Positions 8,948 to 17,426 of a DNA stretch of 64,000 bases are shown here, in pieces. Where the stretch lies: positions 346,885 to 410,884 of the forward strand of contig NZ_JADX01000004.1 in assembly GCF_000518605.1 (NCBI RefSeq), written 5' to 3'. Numbering within the stretch: position 1 is the first letter of the stretch; every line of letters begins with the position of its first letter. The translations under genes were made by a program, and so were the position numbers. Below the pieces are notes generated by a model, which was not told the origin of the DNA, made no database searches, and saw only the letters and a program-made list of their open reading frames with translations. Source of the DNA: Shewanella fidelis ATCC BAA-318 (GTDB lineage Bacteria; Pseudomonadota; Gammaproteobacteria; Enterobacterales; Shewanellaceae).

Positions 8948-10315
8948 CTAAATGATTATTGAATAAAAACGGGTGTAATTGCCAGTATCAATTATCCACA
9001 CTAATGTAGTGCGGCCACTTTTAACTTCAATTGGGTCGGCTGGGTTGTTGTCGAGCATAAGCGAGTAGCTGCCCGGTTTGACATAGGAGCGAGCGATTTG
9101 TGCTTGCTCAGGTAAGGTTAACCAACTGCGTCTATCCGCTTGTTCGGTAACCACATTAAAGATCTGCATAGCAATAGAGGCATAATCTGTTTGGTTGCGG
9201 CGCTTTTTGGTTTGACTTTCAACGCTTTGAGCCATTTCAGCCTTGGCGTAAATACGTGCAGCTTGCCTAACTAGTGCTGCGGGCAGTTCTTCTTTTAATG
9301 CGGTTATTGCGAGTGCATCGATATTGGCAATTGGCGCAGTTTTTAATACTGTGCCTAGACCTTGGATCTGTCCTTGAGGCACGCTTTGTCTATTTGGATA
9401 ATAAGTCGCTAATGACGCTGTTTGCCAGTTGCCTTCGATGGTGAAGGGGACGGTAAAACTTTGCTTTTCAGGCACAAAGCCGCGCTCAAGCATGATAATG
9501 ACTTGGCCATCATCTTTTTTAGGTAACACGGCATCGCCCCAGCGACGTTTGAAGTCATCGTATTGCGGCATAGATAATTGTTTCGCCAGCCTGACAAGAT
9601 CTTTTTGTAGGTAAGGGTTGTTTGGGGTTATTTGCGCCGCTTTACGGTAATCAATAAAGGCATCGTTTGCTTCGCCTAAAATTTCATGCAGCATACCTGT
9701 GGTGTAATAGCTGTAGGCATTTAAGAAAGAGCTTGTGGTAGTGCCTGCGGCTTTTCCTAGTTTGTTCATCTCAGCATCAATAGTGCCATTTGCCATGGCC
9801 TGTACCGACTTATTGGATTTTTGATACCTTGCTTGCTCTTGGCTTTGTAATTCATTACTACGGCGAACCTCAACTAATGCGCCTTGCGGATCACCCGCAA
9901 ACAGATAATTAAGGGCTTGATACTGATGCAGCATAATGCGCTCATAACCGGGGCCGCGATAAGGTATGACATTGTCGTTTAATAATAGGCTGCTGGCTGT
10001 GGCGCCGGCGTCGCTGAGGCTAATTTTAGCTTTGTCGTCAAAGGCATTATAGGCTGCTACTGCCTGCTGGTAATACTGTTTACTGGCATCGAAGTTTCCG
10101 GCTATCTGTGCGCTGCGCCCCGCTTCTTGGGCATAGAGTAAGCCATCGGCTCCGCTGATTTCAGGAGCAACTATTTGGGCAGCGTTTTGCGGAGTAGGAG
10201 AGTTAAGTTGCGCTTTCACTGGCGCGATCTGCGATGGATAATTGATGAAAATGCTATTAAATGCGCAGCCGTTTAGGCTAAGCACCATGGTTGCTAGCAG
10301 TAAAAAACGTCTCAT
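8948..10315 (-). CDS. COG3014 family lipoprotein, lpoB-linked
   Basis: About 455 residues from ATG 10315, which has an AAAGAGAC ribosome-binding site; an upstream TTG at 10321 is too close to that site. Lipoprotein signal MRRFLLLATMVLSLNGC. The central part has TPR-like helices (FDASKQYYQQAVAAYNAF; GEANDAFIDYRKAAQITPNNPYLQKD). The C-terminus is beta-rich and ends in a membrane-proximal pattern (SYSLMLDNNPADPIEVKSG). COG3014 proteins occur next to lpoB in many marine gammaproteobacteria, which suggests a shared role in envelope or peptidoglycan synthesis. That role is inferred from linkage, not established. It is the first gene of a two-gene operon with lpoB. Confidence 0.75.
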   Translation of the reverse strand: MRRFLLLATMVLSLNGCAFNSIFINYPSQIAPVKAQLNSPTPQNAAQIVAPEISGADGLLYAQEAGRSAQIAGNFDASKQYYQQAVAAYNAFDDKAKISLSDAGATASSLLLNDNVIPYRGPGYERIMLHQYQALNYLFAGDPQGALVEVRRSNELQSQEQARYQKSNKSVQAMANGTIDAEMNKLGKAAGTTTSSFLNAYSYYTTGMLHEILGEANDAFIDYRKAAQITPNNPYLQKDLVRLAKQLSMPQYDDFKRRWGDAVLPKKDDGQVIIMLERGFVPEKQSFTVPFTIEGNWQTASLATYYPNRQSVPQGQIQGLGTVLKTAPIANIDALAITALKEELPAALVRQAARIYAKAEMAQSVESQTKKRRNQTDYASIAMQIFNVVTEQADRRSWLTLPEQAQIARSYVKPGSYSLMLDNNPADPIEVKSGRTTLVWIIDTGNYTRFYSIII

Positions 10316-10575
10316 TAGCAAGTCTCTTTAATTCGCATTTATCACACCAGCTTATTATTTTTAGCTAAATCTTAACTATGGCATATTAACTATGCAGGCG
10401 GCGTTTAGCTGATTTATAAAACATATAATATTTGAGCGTTATATCAAGGCTTTTTATAGCGTTATGCAGCTGAACATAAGATGAATACCCTTAAGTGTTG
10501 CATAAATACTGGGCATTTAAAGGCAGTTTTTATCAATTCTAGCTATTCACCTTAATGAGATGTTGACCTGTACTG

Positions 10576-10788
10576 TTAATAATGTGGCGGTGGTGTCTCT
10601 TCAGCTTGGCTTGCCATGTTACTTGGCTCTACGGCCTGTAATTTATTTATTAGTAAACGCAACTGTTCTTGCTGCGCTGCAAGTGCTTTGTTTAATTTGA
10701 TCACTTGCTGATCAAGCTCTTCAATAGTGCCATCTTGAAAAGCAACTTTCATTTCTAACTCTTCGACACGATTTTCTAAATTATCCAA
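10576..10788 (-). CDS. slyX: SlyX family protein
   Basis: 70 residues, almost entirely a coiled coil (heptad pattern in [20 protein letters not shown] and [15 protein letters not shown]) with the conserved C-terminal end PPPHY. This length and ending are diagnostic of SlyX, a small cytoplasmic protein of unknown function. It lies divergent from the FKBP gene fkpA across a 478-base gap; slyX is commonly found close to FKBP genes (slyD, fkpA) in enteric bacteria and Shewanella. Confidence 0.9.
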   Translation of the reverse strand: MDNLENRVEELEMKVAFQDGTIEELDQQVIKLNKALAAQQEQLRLLINKLQAVEPSNMASQAEETPPPHY

Positions 10789-11266
10789 GTTAACCTCGAA
10801 ATGGATGGGGTCTCAACGGCTACTTGCCGACATTGGCGTAGGCGGGGAGACTGGCATATGAGAGGGCTGCTCTCTCTATACCGTTACGGATGCTGCAGAG
10901 TATACAACATCAACCGATGTTTATAGAAACTTACTCGAATGTTCTATTTGAACGTTTATTGAACAAAAAGCTGTATCTATGCTGACTAATAGCAAACTGA
11001 GACCGTTAATCTCTGAACTCGGCTGAATTTCTGCTGTCTGTTAGATGACGAATAAGATAATCATTGCTAAGTTAGTGGTACAACCGTTATCTACTGAGTT
11101 ATAGCTGCACATAATTGATTAATATATCTTGAAAAGTACAGTTCAGCTCAGTCAGCAAGCTTTTCGCTGTTCAGATTGGAATAACCTATTTAACTAGTAT
11201 AAAGTGGTTCGCCTAAATAAAAATATTAGGTTAGTGTAACCACGTGTAAATGCTGAGGAAGCTTTA
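10789..11266. other. intergenic region, slyX to fkpA
   Basis: 478 bases with no credible gene on either strand. It must hold the divergent promoters. On the + strand TTGGAA (11176-11181), a 16-base spacer and TATAAA (11198-11203) form a reasonable sigma-70 promoter for fkpA, 63 bases ahead of its start. I see no sigma-E-type motif pair, although fkpA is sigma-E dependent in E. coli. The rest shows no repeat or stable fold that I could recognise. Confidence 0.4.
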
Positions 11267-12031
11267 ATGAAATCGATTTATAAATATTCACTAGTGGCTT
11301 TGGCCGTAGTTGGTTTAACAGCGTGTAATCAAGAGAAAGAGGCTGTTGCGGCTACTGCGCCAGTTGAATTGAAAACTGAAGCTCAAAAAGAAGCATACAG
11401 CGTTGGTGCATCAATTGGTACATACATGGCTGGCCACATTAAAGAGCAAGAAGAGCTAGGCCTAAGTGTTGATAGAGCATTGATTGTGACTGGTTTTAGT
11501 GAAGGTCTAAACAGTGAACTGAAGCTATCTCAAGAAGAGATGCAAACCATTTTGCAAAGCTTAGATGAAAAGCTAAATGAAAAACGCCAAGCTCAAGCGG
11601 CTGTGTTGGCTGAAAAAGCTGCAGCAGAAAGCAAAGCTTTCTTAGAAGCTAACAAAGCAAAAGAAGGTGTTATCACTACTGACTCTGGTCTGCAGTATGA
11701 AGTGATTACTGAAGGTACAGGTGAAAAGCCTGTAGCTGAAGATACTGTTAAAGTTCACTACGTGGGAACATTAACAGATGGTACTGAGTTTGATAGCTCT
11801 GTTGCTCGTGGTGAACCAGCAACCTTCCCACTAAACCGTGTTATTCCTGGTTGGACTGAAGGCGTGCAGCTAATGTCTGTAGGCTCTAAGTACAAGTTCG
11901 TTATCCCTGCAGAACTTGCATATGGCGATCGCGATACAGGTACTATTCCAGCAAACTCAACGCTAGTATTTGAAGTTGAACTGCTAGATATTGAAAAAGC
12001 AGGTGCTGCTGACGCGGCTCACGCACATTAA
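11267..12031 (+). CDS. fkpA: FKBP-type peptidyl-prolyl cis-trans isomerase FkpA, lipoprotein form
   Basis: 254 residues. The signal peptide [20 protein letters not shown] ends in a lipobox (LTAC, Cys20), so it is probably an outer- or inner-membrane lipoprotein rather than a soluble periplasmic FkpA. The N-terminal domain (35-135) is the helical FKBP_N dimerisation/chaperone domain, beginning [16 protein letters not shown]. The C-terminal FKBP domain (about 145-245) has [32 protein letters not shown] and ELAYGDR. It should catalyse prolyl isomerisation and help envelope protein folding. The AGGAAG ribosome-binding site precedes ATG 11267. It is monocistronic with a strong terminator. Confidence 0.9.
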   Translation: MKSIYKYSLVALAVVGLTACNQEKEAVAATAPVELKTEAQKEAYSVGASIGTYMAGHIKEQEELGLSVDRALIVTGFSEGLNSELKLSQEEMQTILQSLDEKLNEKRQAQAAVLAEKAAAESKAFLEANKAKEGVITTDSGLQYEVITEGTGEKPVAEDTVKVHYVGTLTDGTEFDSSVARGEPATFPLNRVIPGWTEGVQLMSVGSKYKFVIPAELAYGDRDTGTIPANSTLVFEVELLDIEKAGAADAAHAH

Positions 12032-12080
12032 TCATTTGGTTTGGCATTTGTACTAGTGCTAAGCTAAAATACCAATTGAG

Positions 12081-12107
12081 AAAGGACGCTTTAAGCGTCC
12101 TTTTTTA
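12081..12107 (+). terminator. intrinsic terminator after fkpA
   Basis: The stem AAAGGACGCTT/AAGCGTCCTTT with a single-base loop core is followed by six T. It lies 49 bases past the fkpA stop. Confidence 0.9.
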
Positions 12108-12129
12108 TTTTATCTGCGTTAGTTGCAGT

Positions 12130-12461
12130 TATACCAATTAAGATAAGAAGTTGATCTACTCAGAGCGGTTTTGGCAAACTAATTCAAGGCGAATAATTGA
12201 AAGAATGGTTGCTCCCTTGTGAAGTTATTCAACGCAGAAGTAGGCAGCCAAAAACGCTCCAGAATGGCGAGTTTTAGCGGCTCTGATTACTGCGACTCTT
12301 GATAATAAAAAGGAAGCTTGAACCTAGTTCAACTATGCTCTGCACTTGTTGCGAGCTGCATGGATGCAGCGAATGTCATTAAAGCAGGAGCACTTAATGA
12401 CCTTGCCTCAGTGCCGCTAAATTCTCGCTGAGCGACCAAATCTTTATACTAATTGGTATTA
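12130..12461. repeat. MITE-like structured repeat, long copy (A)
   Basis: A non-coding element of about 332 bases with the same layout as the copy at 12949-13217. The ends are inverted (ATACCAATTA... and ...TAATTGGTAT), though the left end is partly decayed. Inside are two foldable arms. Arm 1 runs from 12163 to 12259: the outer stem GAGCGGTTTTGGC/GCCAAAAACGCTC encloses the inner stem GAATAATT (12191) / AGTTATTC (12223). Arm 2 is GGCGAGTTTTAGCGG (12266-12280) with CCGCTAAATTCTCGC (12414-12428). Arm 2 carries extra sequence absent from the other copy, itself two hairpins: GCTGCAT/ATGCAGC (12355-12370) and GTCATTAA/TTAATGAC (12375-12401). No transposase is present. It occupies nearly all of the gap between fkpA and yacL. 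Confidence 0.85.
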
Positions 12462-12507
12462 GTTAATTAAAATGATCTCGATAGAGACGCTTATTTTTGA
12501 GCTTGGT

Positions 12508-12879
12508 ATGGAATACGAATTTTTACGTAACACTATTACAGATACCGTTTTTGCACGTTTTAGTATGGATCATGAAGCATTAGGCTTGTGGTTGTCAGAG
12601 GAACTCGCTGATAACTTGGAGCTTTATAATCAAATCTGTGATCAAATAGCGCGTTTACAAAGCGGCCAAGGTAATGATTGGCGCTTAGTGGGGAAAGCGA
12701 TTTCATTGGAGCTAGATACTGAGCAGGCTCGCGTGTTTGCTAATGATATTGAAGACAATGAAGATCAAGAGCTTGATGAGTCTATGTCTTTTTATGATGG
12801 CGAGTCTGAAGCATTTTGCGGCTTAGAAGATTTCTATGAAGTGATTTTAAGTTGGCGACGTTTTATCGACGAAAAATGA
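12508..12879 (+). CDS. yacL: UPF0231 family protein YacL
   Basis: 123 residues from ATG 12508. This start (MEYEFLRN...) matches the family N-terminus (MDYEFLRD in E. coli YacL), with a weak GAG ribosome-binding site in front. An in-frame ATG at 12472 would add 12 residues but lacks a ribosome-binding site and sits at the edge of the repeat. The protein is acidic, with conserved stretches MSFYDGES and CGLEDFYEV. Function is unknown; the family is cytoplasmic. It is flanked on both sides by copies of the same structured repeat and is followed by its own terminator, so it is an isolated transcription unit. Confidence 0.85.
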   Translation: MEYEFLRNTITDTVFARFSMDHEALGLWLSEELADNLELYNQICDQIARLQSGQGNDWRLVGKAISLELDTEQARVFANDIEDNEDQELDESMSFYDGESEAFCGLEDFYEVILSWRRFIDEK

Positions 12880-12917
12880 TTGCCGATCCTCAGATTTATT
12901 ATTGAGCATAAATAGAC

Positions 12918-12948
12918 AAAAAAGGCAGCGATTCGCTGCCTTTAATTT
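12918..12948 (+). terminator. intrinsic terminator after yacL
   Basis: The stem AAAGGCAGCG/CGCTGCCTTT with a tiny loop is followed by AATTTTA. The downstream repeat begins immediately after it. Confidence 0.85.
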
Positions 12949-13217
12949 TATACCAATCAGTATAAGAATTTGATCTACTCAGAGCGGTTTTTGGCAAACT
13001 AATTCAAGGCGAATAGCTGCAATAATGGTTATTCCCTTATCAAGCTATTCAACGCAGAAGTAGGCAGCCAAAAACGCTCCAGAATGGCGAGTTTTAGCGA
13101 TTCTGATGCAGTGTTAACGAGCTTAAACGTAGAACAACTATGCCCTTCACTCGTTGCCTTGCCTCAAAACCGCTAAACTCTCGCTGAGTGACTAAATGTT
13201 TATACTGATTGGTATTA
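12949..13217. repeat. MITE-like structured repeat, short copy (B)
   Basis: About 269 bases bounded by a perfect 16-bp terminal inverted repeat, ATACCAATCAGTATAA (12950-12965) and TTATACTGATTGGTAT (13200-13215). The inverted similarity continues inward, with a gap, to about 45 bases. Arm 1 (12982-13079): GAGCGGTTTTTGGC/GCCAAAAACGCTC encloses GAATAGCT (13011-13018) / AGCTATTC (13043-13050). Arm 2: GGCGAGTTTTAGCG with CCGCTAAACTCTCGC. It lies in direct orientation to copy A. The right end touches the narP stop codon, so it forms the 3' trailer of narP-side transcripts. No coding capacity. Confidence 0.9.
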
Positions 13218-13847
13218 TTACTGGTTCAAGTAACGAACAGCCATTTCGGTACGTGATTTGGCATTAGCTTTACGTAGTAGGTTTTTCACGTGTACTTTAA
13301 CGGTGCCTTCACTGATATGTAGCTGTTCAGCGACCACGCGATTACTTTGACCTTCCGCAAGGTGTTGCAAGATCTCAAGTTCACGTGGCGTAAGGTTCTC
13401 AATCCACTCTTGCTCGTTAACCGTGCTGTTTAGCTCAGATAAATACTCTTGTACTGTTTCACTGATAACGCGGTGACCAAGCATGGTCTTTTTCAGCATA
13501 TCAAGCAATAGATCAGGTTCAGTATCTTTAAGTAGGTAACCGTCAGCGCCTGCACGAACAATACGAATAACATCTTGCTTTGCATCAGATACGGTTAAAA
13601 TGACGATGCGAGAAGTAACCCCTTCCTGTCTTAGCGCATTAAGCGTATCTAAGCCAGTCATCCCCTTCATATTTAGGTCTAGCAATATAATATCGGGTTC
13701 GTTTTCACTTACTGCTGCTAGGGCATCTAATCCTGATCCTGCTTCACCAAATAAGCTAAAGTCTGAATCCGAGGTTACTAGCTGACAGATCCCACGACGT
13801 AGTAGTGGATGATCATCGATCACTAATACTGAGTAGGGTTTTCCCAT
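13218..13847 (-). CDS. narP: nitrate/nitrite response regulator NarP
   Basis: 209 residues. An N-terminal receiver domain has the acidic pocket Asp11-Asp12 and phospho-acceptor Asp57 (IILLDLNMKG). A C-terminal LuxR/NarL-type helix-turn-helix follows (about 148-209; LTPRELEILQHLAEGQSNRVVAEQLHISEG... segment). It is encoded 89 bases after the sensor narQ on the same strand and lies near nrfA. It should bind heptamer sites of the TACYYMT type; a 7-2-7 site is present upstream of nrfA. Start ATG 13847 has GGAGGCGG in front, a strong ribosome-binding site. Assigned as NarP rather than NarL because of the nrfA context and pairing with NarQ. Confidence 0.9.
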   Translation of the reverse strand: MGKPYSVLVIDDHPLLRRGICQLVTSDSDFSLFGEAGSGLDALAAVSENEPDIILLDLNMKGMTGLDTLNALRQEGVTSRIVILTVSDAKQDVIRIVRAGADGYLLKDTEPDLLLDMLKKTMLGHRVISETVQEYLSELNSTVNEQEWIENLTPRELEILQHLAEGQSNRVVAEQLHISEGTVKVHVKNLLRKANAKSRTEMAVRYLNQ

Positions 13848-13936
13848 TTTACCGCCTCCTGCTGAGGAATATGAGTCTAGTTATTAGACTTAAAAACAAT
13901 ATTGTTTGTGCTTCATGCTAAATAAGGTTCCGCAAA

Positions 13937-15661
13937 TTAGCCATTTGGGGGCTGTACGGGATCTTGCTCTGGTGGGAAAGTCAGCGTTACTGTAGCCCCA
14001 CCTTTACTATTTGATCCAAAGTCTACCACACCAGATAGGCGACTGGCGCGTTCATGCATAATTCCAAGACCAAAATGTTGGTCTCTTTCCTGTAATGCAT
14101 CGATGCCGATCCCGTCATCACTGATACTGATAACGGCTTTTTCATTAGATACTTTTTGACAGCTTATATGAATATGTTTGGCATTGGCGTGTTTAATGGC
14201 ATTTAATGTTGCTTCACGAGTGAGCTGCAAAATATGAATATGTTGATGTGCGCCAAGTAACTGCGGTGGCAGTTTATAATCTAAGGTTATGCTGGCATCA
14301 GATTGACCACGTAATTGTTCGATCATGCCTTCTATGGCATGACCAAGATTGGGATCTTTAATGGTTAAACGGAAAGTGGATAGTAGCTCTCGAAGCTGCA
14401 CGTAAGCCGTTGTGACTCCCTCATTGATCTCTTGCAGTTGTTCGGCGGCTCGTGGACTTTTACAGGTTTTATCTAACTCTTTAGACAGTAAATTAACCTG
14501 AATTTTTAAAAACGATAGTAGCTGTCCAAGCGAGTCATGTAACTCCCTTGCAATAACACCACGCTCTTCCATAACGGCGAGTTGTTGTCGTTGTTCGCCG
14601 GCACTGTATATCACCATAGAGCGAGCTAGCATGATGGCGAAGTTATTAATTAATTGGTTTGAAAATGGTGCGTTATTACTGACTTCAATGTAGCCGAGAT
14701 TATTTTCTTCGAACTTTAAAGGAAACTGCACGCTTGCATCGTTGCTATGGTGCCACTCATCTTGGTTATCAGCGGTAATAATATCAACGACTTCATTATC
14801 TTCGACTATGACTAGACGAAGTTGAACGCCATTTTCATGTCGTTGCAGTGCATCAAGTGCTTCAGATAAGGTTTTTTTGTTTAGCTTGCTCGAATGCAGC
14901 ATTACCAAACTATCGTACAATAAGGTTAATTCGTCGTTAGCGCGGGTTAACGCTACCGTTTTTTCTTGAACTTGCTCCTCTAAGCCTTGATAGACGCTGG
15001 CGAGCTTTTTGACCGTTGAATCTAACGCGCTGCTAAGCGCACTCAATTCGAGATACTCTGTTTTAGGCATTTCTACATTAAAATTGCCCTGCGAAATTGT
15101 ATCAGCAGCCTGCATCAATTGTTGCAATGGTTTAACAACTTTGCGTTTGGCTATTCGTACTGTAAAAAATGCAATAAGTAGCATAATACCTAAGCCAACT
15201 ATTTGACTTAACGCTAAGATTTTTAGTTTGAGGGCTGCATATTGCTCGGTTTCTAAAACAAACAGATCTATGGTGTCGACAAAGTCCTTTAGCGCGGCAG
15301 CATACAGTCTCGACTCCTCATGCTCAATGTAGTAACGCATGACCTGCCATTTGTCGATAACAGAGAGATACTTGTCTTTTAATTCTTGTGGGGTATACCA
15401 GACTAATGAACGCTCAAGTGCTTGAGAATGTAGAGTATTTTCAAACTCTGCAATTTTTGATATCGCTTCCTCACTCCCTGAATTTGCATAAAACATTAGG
15501 CGGTAACTTTGCATTCTAAGCGAGCCAGAAGCGTTGATCGCACGGGCGTCTCCCAAGCTGTAAGACAGGTTAACAATTGCAAAAATTGCCAGGCCACTAG
15601 AAAGTAAAATAAGCGTTAACATGAAGCCCCAAATAGCTGAGGTGAGCCTACCTTTTTTCAT
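13937..15661 (-). CDS. narQ: nitrate/nitrite sensor histidine kinase NarQ
   Basis: 574 residues, an inner-membrane kinase. The transmembrane segments are about 11-32 and 149-170. The periplasmic part begins with the nitrate-binding P-box (INASGSLRMQSYRL, 42-55). A HAMP linker (about 170-222), a coiled coil and a degenerate GAF-like region follow. The HisKA_3 dimerisation domain has phospho-accepting His375 in ARELHDSLGQ, and the HATPase has DDGIGI and GLGIMHERA. It phosphorylates NarP in response to nitrate or nitrite. narQ is divergent from nrfA across 244 bases and precedes narP, forming a two-gene operon. Confidence 0.9.
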   Translation of the reverse strand: MKKGRLTSAIWGFMLTLILLSSGLAIFAIVNLSYSLGDARAINASGSLRMQSYRLMFYANSGSEEAISKIAEFENTLHSQALERSLVWYTPQELKDKYLSVIDKWQVMRYYIEHEESRLYAAALKDFVDTIDLFVLETEQYAALKLKILALSQIVGLGIMLLIAFFTVRIAKRKVVKPLQQLMQAADTISQGNFNVEMPKTEYLELSALSSALDSTVKKLASVYQGLEEQVQEKTVALTRANDELTLLYDSLVMLHSSKLNKKTLSEALDALQRHENGVQLRLVIVEDNEVVDIITADNQDEWHHSNDASVQFPLKFEENNLGYIEVSNNAPFSNQLINNFAIMLARSMVIYSAGEQRQQLAVMEERGVIARELHDSLGQLLSFLKIQVNLLSKELDKTCKSPRAAEQLQEINEGVTTAYVQLRELLSTFRLTIKDPNLGHAIEGMIEQLRGQSDASITLDYKLPPQLLGAHQHIHILQLTREATLNAIKHANAKHIHISCQKVSNEKAVISISDDGIGIDALQERDQHFGLGIMHERASRLSGVVDFGSNSKGGATVTLTFPPEQDPVQPPNG

Positions 15662-15754
15662 CTAAATAAATCTCATAATGGCGTTGTATGTATTACTAAT
15701 TTAGTTGTTTTCTATATTAGTGCTTGCTTGATTGCGTTAACAAATAGGCAAAAG

Positions 15755-15770
15755 TGTGAGCAACAACACG
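15755..15770. promoter_or_regulatory. candidate CRP site upstream of nrfA
   Basis: TGTGA-GCAACA-ACACG: a perfect left half and a right half keeping only the CAC core. CRP governs anaerobic respiration genes in S. oneidensis, which makes a site here reasonable, but the match is weak. It could equally serve narQ, which starts 94 bases away on the other strand. Confidence 0.3.
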
Positions 15771-15805
15771 TTCACAATTTGATCTAACGCAAACTTCACT
15801 CCGGA

Positions 15806-15821
15806 TACCCCCTTAGGGGTA
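15806..15821. promoter_or_regulatory. NarP (NarL/NarP 7-2-7) binding site for nrfA
   Basis: TACCCCC-TT-AGGGGTA: two heptamers facing each other across 2 bases. The right heptamer reads TACCCCT on the reverse strand, a perfect consensus; the left matches 6 of 7. The 7-2-7 arrangement is the one preferred by NarP. It lies 85 bases before the nrfA start. If the TATACA at 15872-15877 is the -10 box, the site is centred near -70, close to its place in the E. coli nrfA promoter. Confidence 0.8.
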
Positions 15822-15905
15822 TGTTTTTATCAATAGGAAGTGAATAACTTCGACCTTGGAATAGGTGGGACTATACAAAGATTATAAAAGTAACATGGAG
15901 ATGAG

Positions 15906-17309
15906 ATGGTGAAAACATTAACTAAAAAGACTTTTGCACTGAGTGCGATCGTTGCTGCAAGCTTAATGGCTGGTAGCGCATTTGCAAGTGATAAAACTGA
16001 ACCTCGTAGTGAAGTTTATAAAGATAAATTCTCTAAGCAATATAACAGCTGGCACGATACCTCTGAAAGCGTTGAAATTATTGATGCGCTTGAACAAGAT
16101 CCTAACCTAGTGATTTTGTGGGCTGGTTACGGTTTCGCTAAAGATTACAACAAGGCTCGTGGTCATATGTACGCAGTGACCGATTTACGTAATACATTAC
16201 GTACTGGTGCACCAAAGAGCGCTGAAGATGGTCCAATGCCAATGGCATGTTGGTCTTGTAAGAGCCCTGATGTACCTCGCTTAATTGAAGAGCAAGGCGA
16301 AGATGGTTACTTCTCTGGTAAGTGGGCTAAAGGCGGCGCTGAAGTTGTTAATACTATCGGTTGTTCAGACTGTCACGAAAAAGGCAAAGCCAAACTACGT
16401 ATTTCTCGTCCATTTGCTGAGCGTGGCTTAGAAGCGATTGGTATGCCATTTGATGAAGCTTCTCGTAAAGATAAGCAGTCAATGGTTTGTGCACAATGTC
16501 ACGTAGAATACTACTTCGAGAAGACTGCTGATAAGAAAGGTTATGTTAAGTTCCCATGGGACAAGGGCACAACTGTTGAAGATATGGAAGCATACTATGA
16601 TGCTATCGAGTTCGCAGATTGGACTCATGCTGTATCTAAAACGCCAATGCTAAAAGCACAACACCCTGGCTATGAAACTTGGCAGCTAGGTATGCACGGT
16701 AAGAACAACGTAAGTTGTACTGACTGTCACATGCCTAAAGTTAAGAGCCCTGAAGGTCGTAAGTTCACTGACCACAAAGTGGGTAACCCATTTGATCGTT
16801 TCGAAGAAACTTGTGGTACTTGTCACGACCAAAGCAAAGAGTTCATGGTTAACCTAGACAAAGAGCGTAAAGCTAAGGTTAAGCAAATTCAGTTACAAGC
16901 TGAAGATCAACTTGTTAAGGCTCACTTTGAAGCTGGTGCGGCATGGAAAGCGGGTGCAACTGAAGCTGAAATGAAGCCGATTCTAACTGATATCCGTCAT
17001 GCTCAATGGCGTTGGGACTATGCAATCGCTTCTCACGGTGTTGCATCTCACGCTCCAGATGAAGCATTACGTGTACTAGGTACTGCAGTAAACAAAGCAG
17101 CAGACGCTCGCGTTAAGCTAGCTCAACTACTTGCTAAGAAAGGCGTTAAGCAACCAATTGCTATTCCAGATATCTCTACTAAGGCTAAAGCACAAGCTGC
17201 TCTTGGTATGGACATGAAGAAGATGAACGCTGACAAAGCTGAATTCAAGAAGACTGTGCTACCTAAGTGGGATGCTGAAGCTGAAAAGCGCGAAGCAACT
17301 TACAAGTAA
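15906..17309 (+). CDS. nrfA: cytochrome c552 nitrite reductase NrfA (ammonia-forming)
   Basis: 467 residues, a periplasmic pentaheme enzyme reducing nitrite to ammonium with six electrons. The signal peptide is [20 protein letters not shown]...SAFA. The catalytic heme is bound by the unusual CWSCK motif (115-119, Lys ligand). Four CxxCH motifs follow at 153-157, 195-199, 271-275 and 303-307. The active-site EYYF tyrosine region (201-204) and GMHG (262-265) are intact. The CxxCK motif normally needs a dedicated NrfEFG-type lyase, not seen here. It is monocistronic with a terminator and no nrfB/C/D beside it; in Shewanella, electrons come from CymA rather than NrfBCD. Confidence 0.97.
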   Translation: MVKTLTKKTFALSAIVAASLMAGSAFASDKTEPRSEVYKDKFSKQYNSWHDTSESVEIIDALEQDPNLVILWAGYGFAKDYNKARGHMYAVTDLRNTLRTGAPKSAEDGPMPMACWSCKSPDVPRLIEEQGEDGYFSGKWAKGGAEVVNTIGCSDCHEKGKAKLRISRPFAERGLEAIGMPFDEASRKDKQSMVCAQCHVEYYFEKTADKKGYVKFPWDKGTTVEDMEAYYDAIEFADWTHAVSKTPMLKAQHPGYETWQLGMHGKNNVSCTDCHMPKVKSPEGRKFTDHKVGNPFDRFEETCGTCHDQSKEFMVNLDKERKAKVKQIQLQAEDQLVKAHFEAGAAWKAGATEAEMKPILTDIRHAQWRWDYAIASHGVASHAPDEALRVLGTAVNKAADARVKLAQLLAKKGVKQPIAIPDISTKAKAQAALGMDMKKMNADKAEFKKTVLPKWDAEAEKREATYK

Positions 17310-17345
17310 GTCTCGCTAAGTTTAGTTAACTTAGATGTTTAAAGT

Positions 17346-17373
17346 AAAAGCCCTCATATTGAGGGCTTTTTGC
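17346..17373 (+). terminator. intrinsic terminator after nrfA
   Basis: The stem AAAAGCCCTC/GAGGGCTTTT with a 4-5 base loop, followed by T. It is located about 37 bases after the nrfA stop. Confidence 0.85.
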
Positions 17374-17426
17374 TTCCGCGATAAATGACTTCACTAAAAT
17401 AATGCTGAGTAACTGAGTGAGATAAG

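Noticed and set aside
12130-13217. Possible CRISPR array or tandem duplication around yacL
   Set aside because: There are only two long similar units separated by a gene, with inverted ends and internal hairpins; no short regular repeats and spacers.
15755-15776. TGTGA...TTCACA pair as a strict CRP site before nrfA
   Set aside because: The best TCACA half is 12 bases away, not 6; only the weaker 6-base-spaced match was kept, with low confidence.
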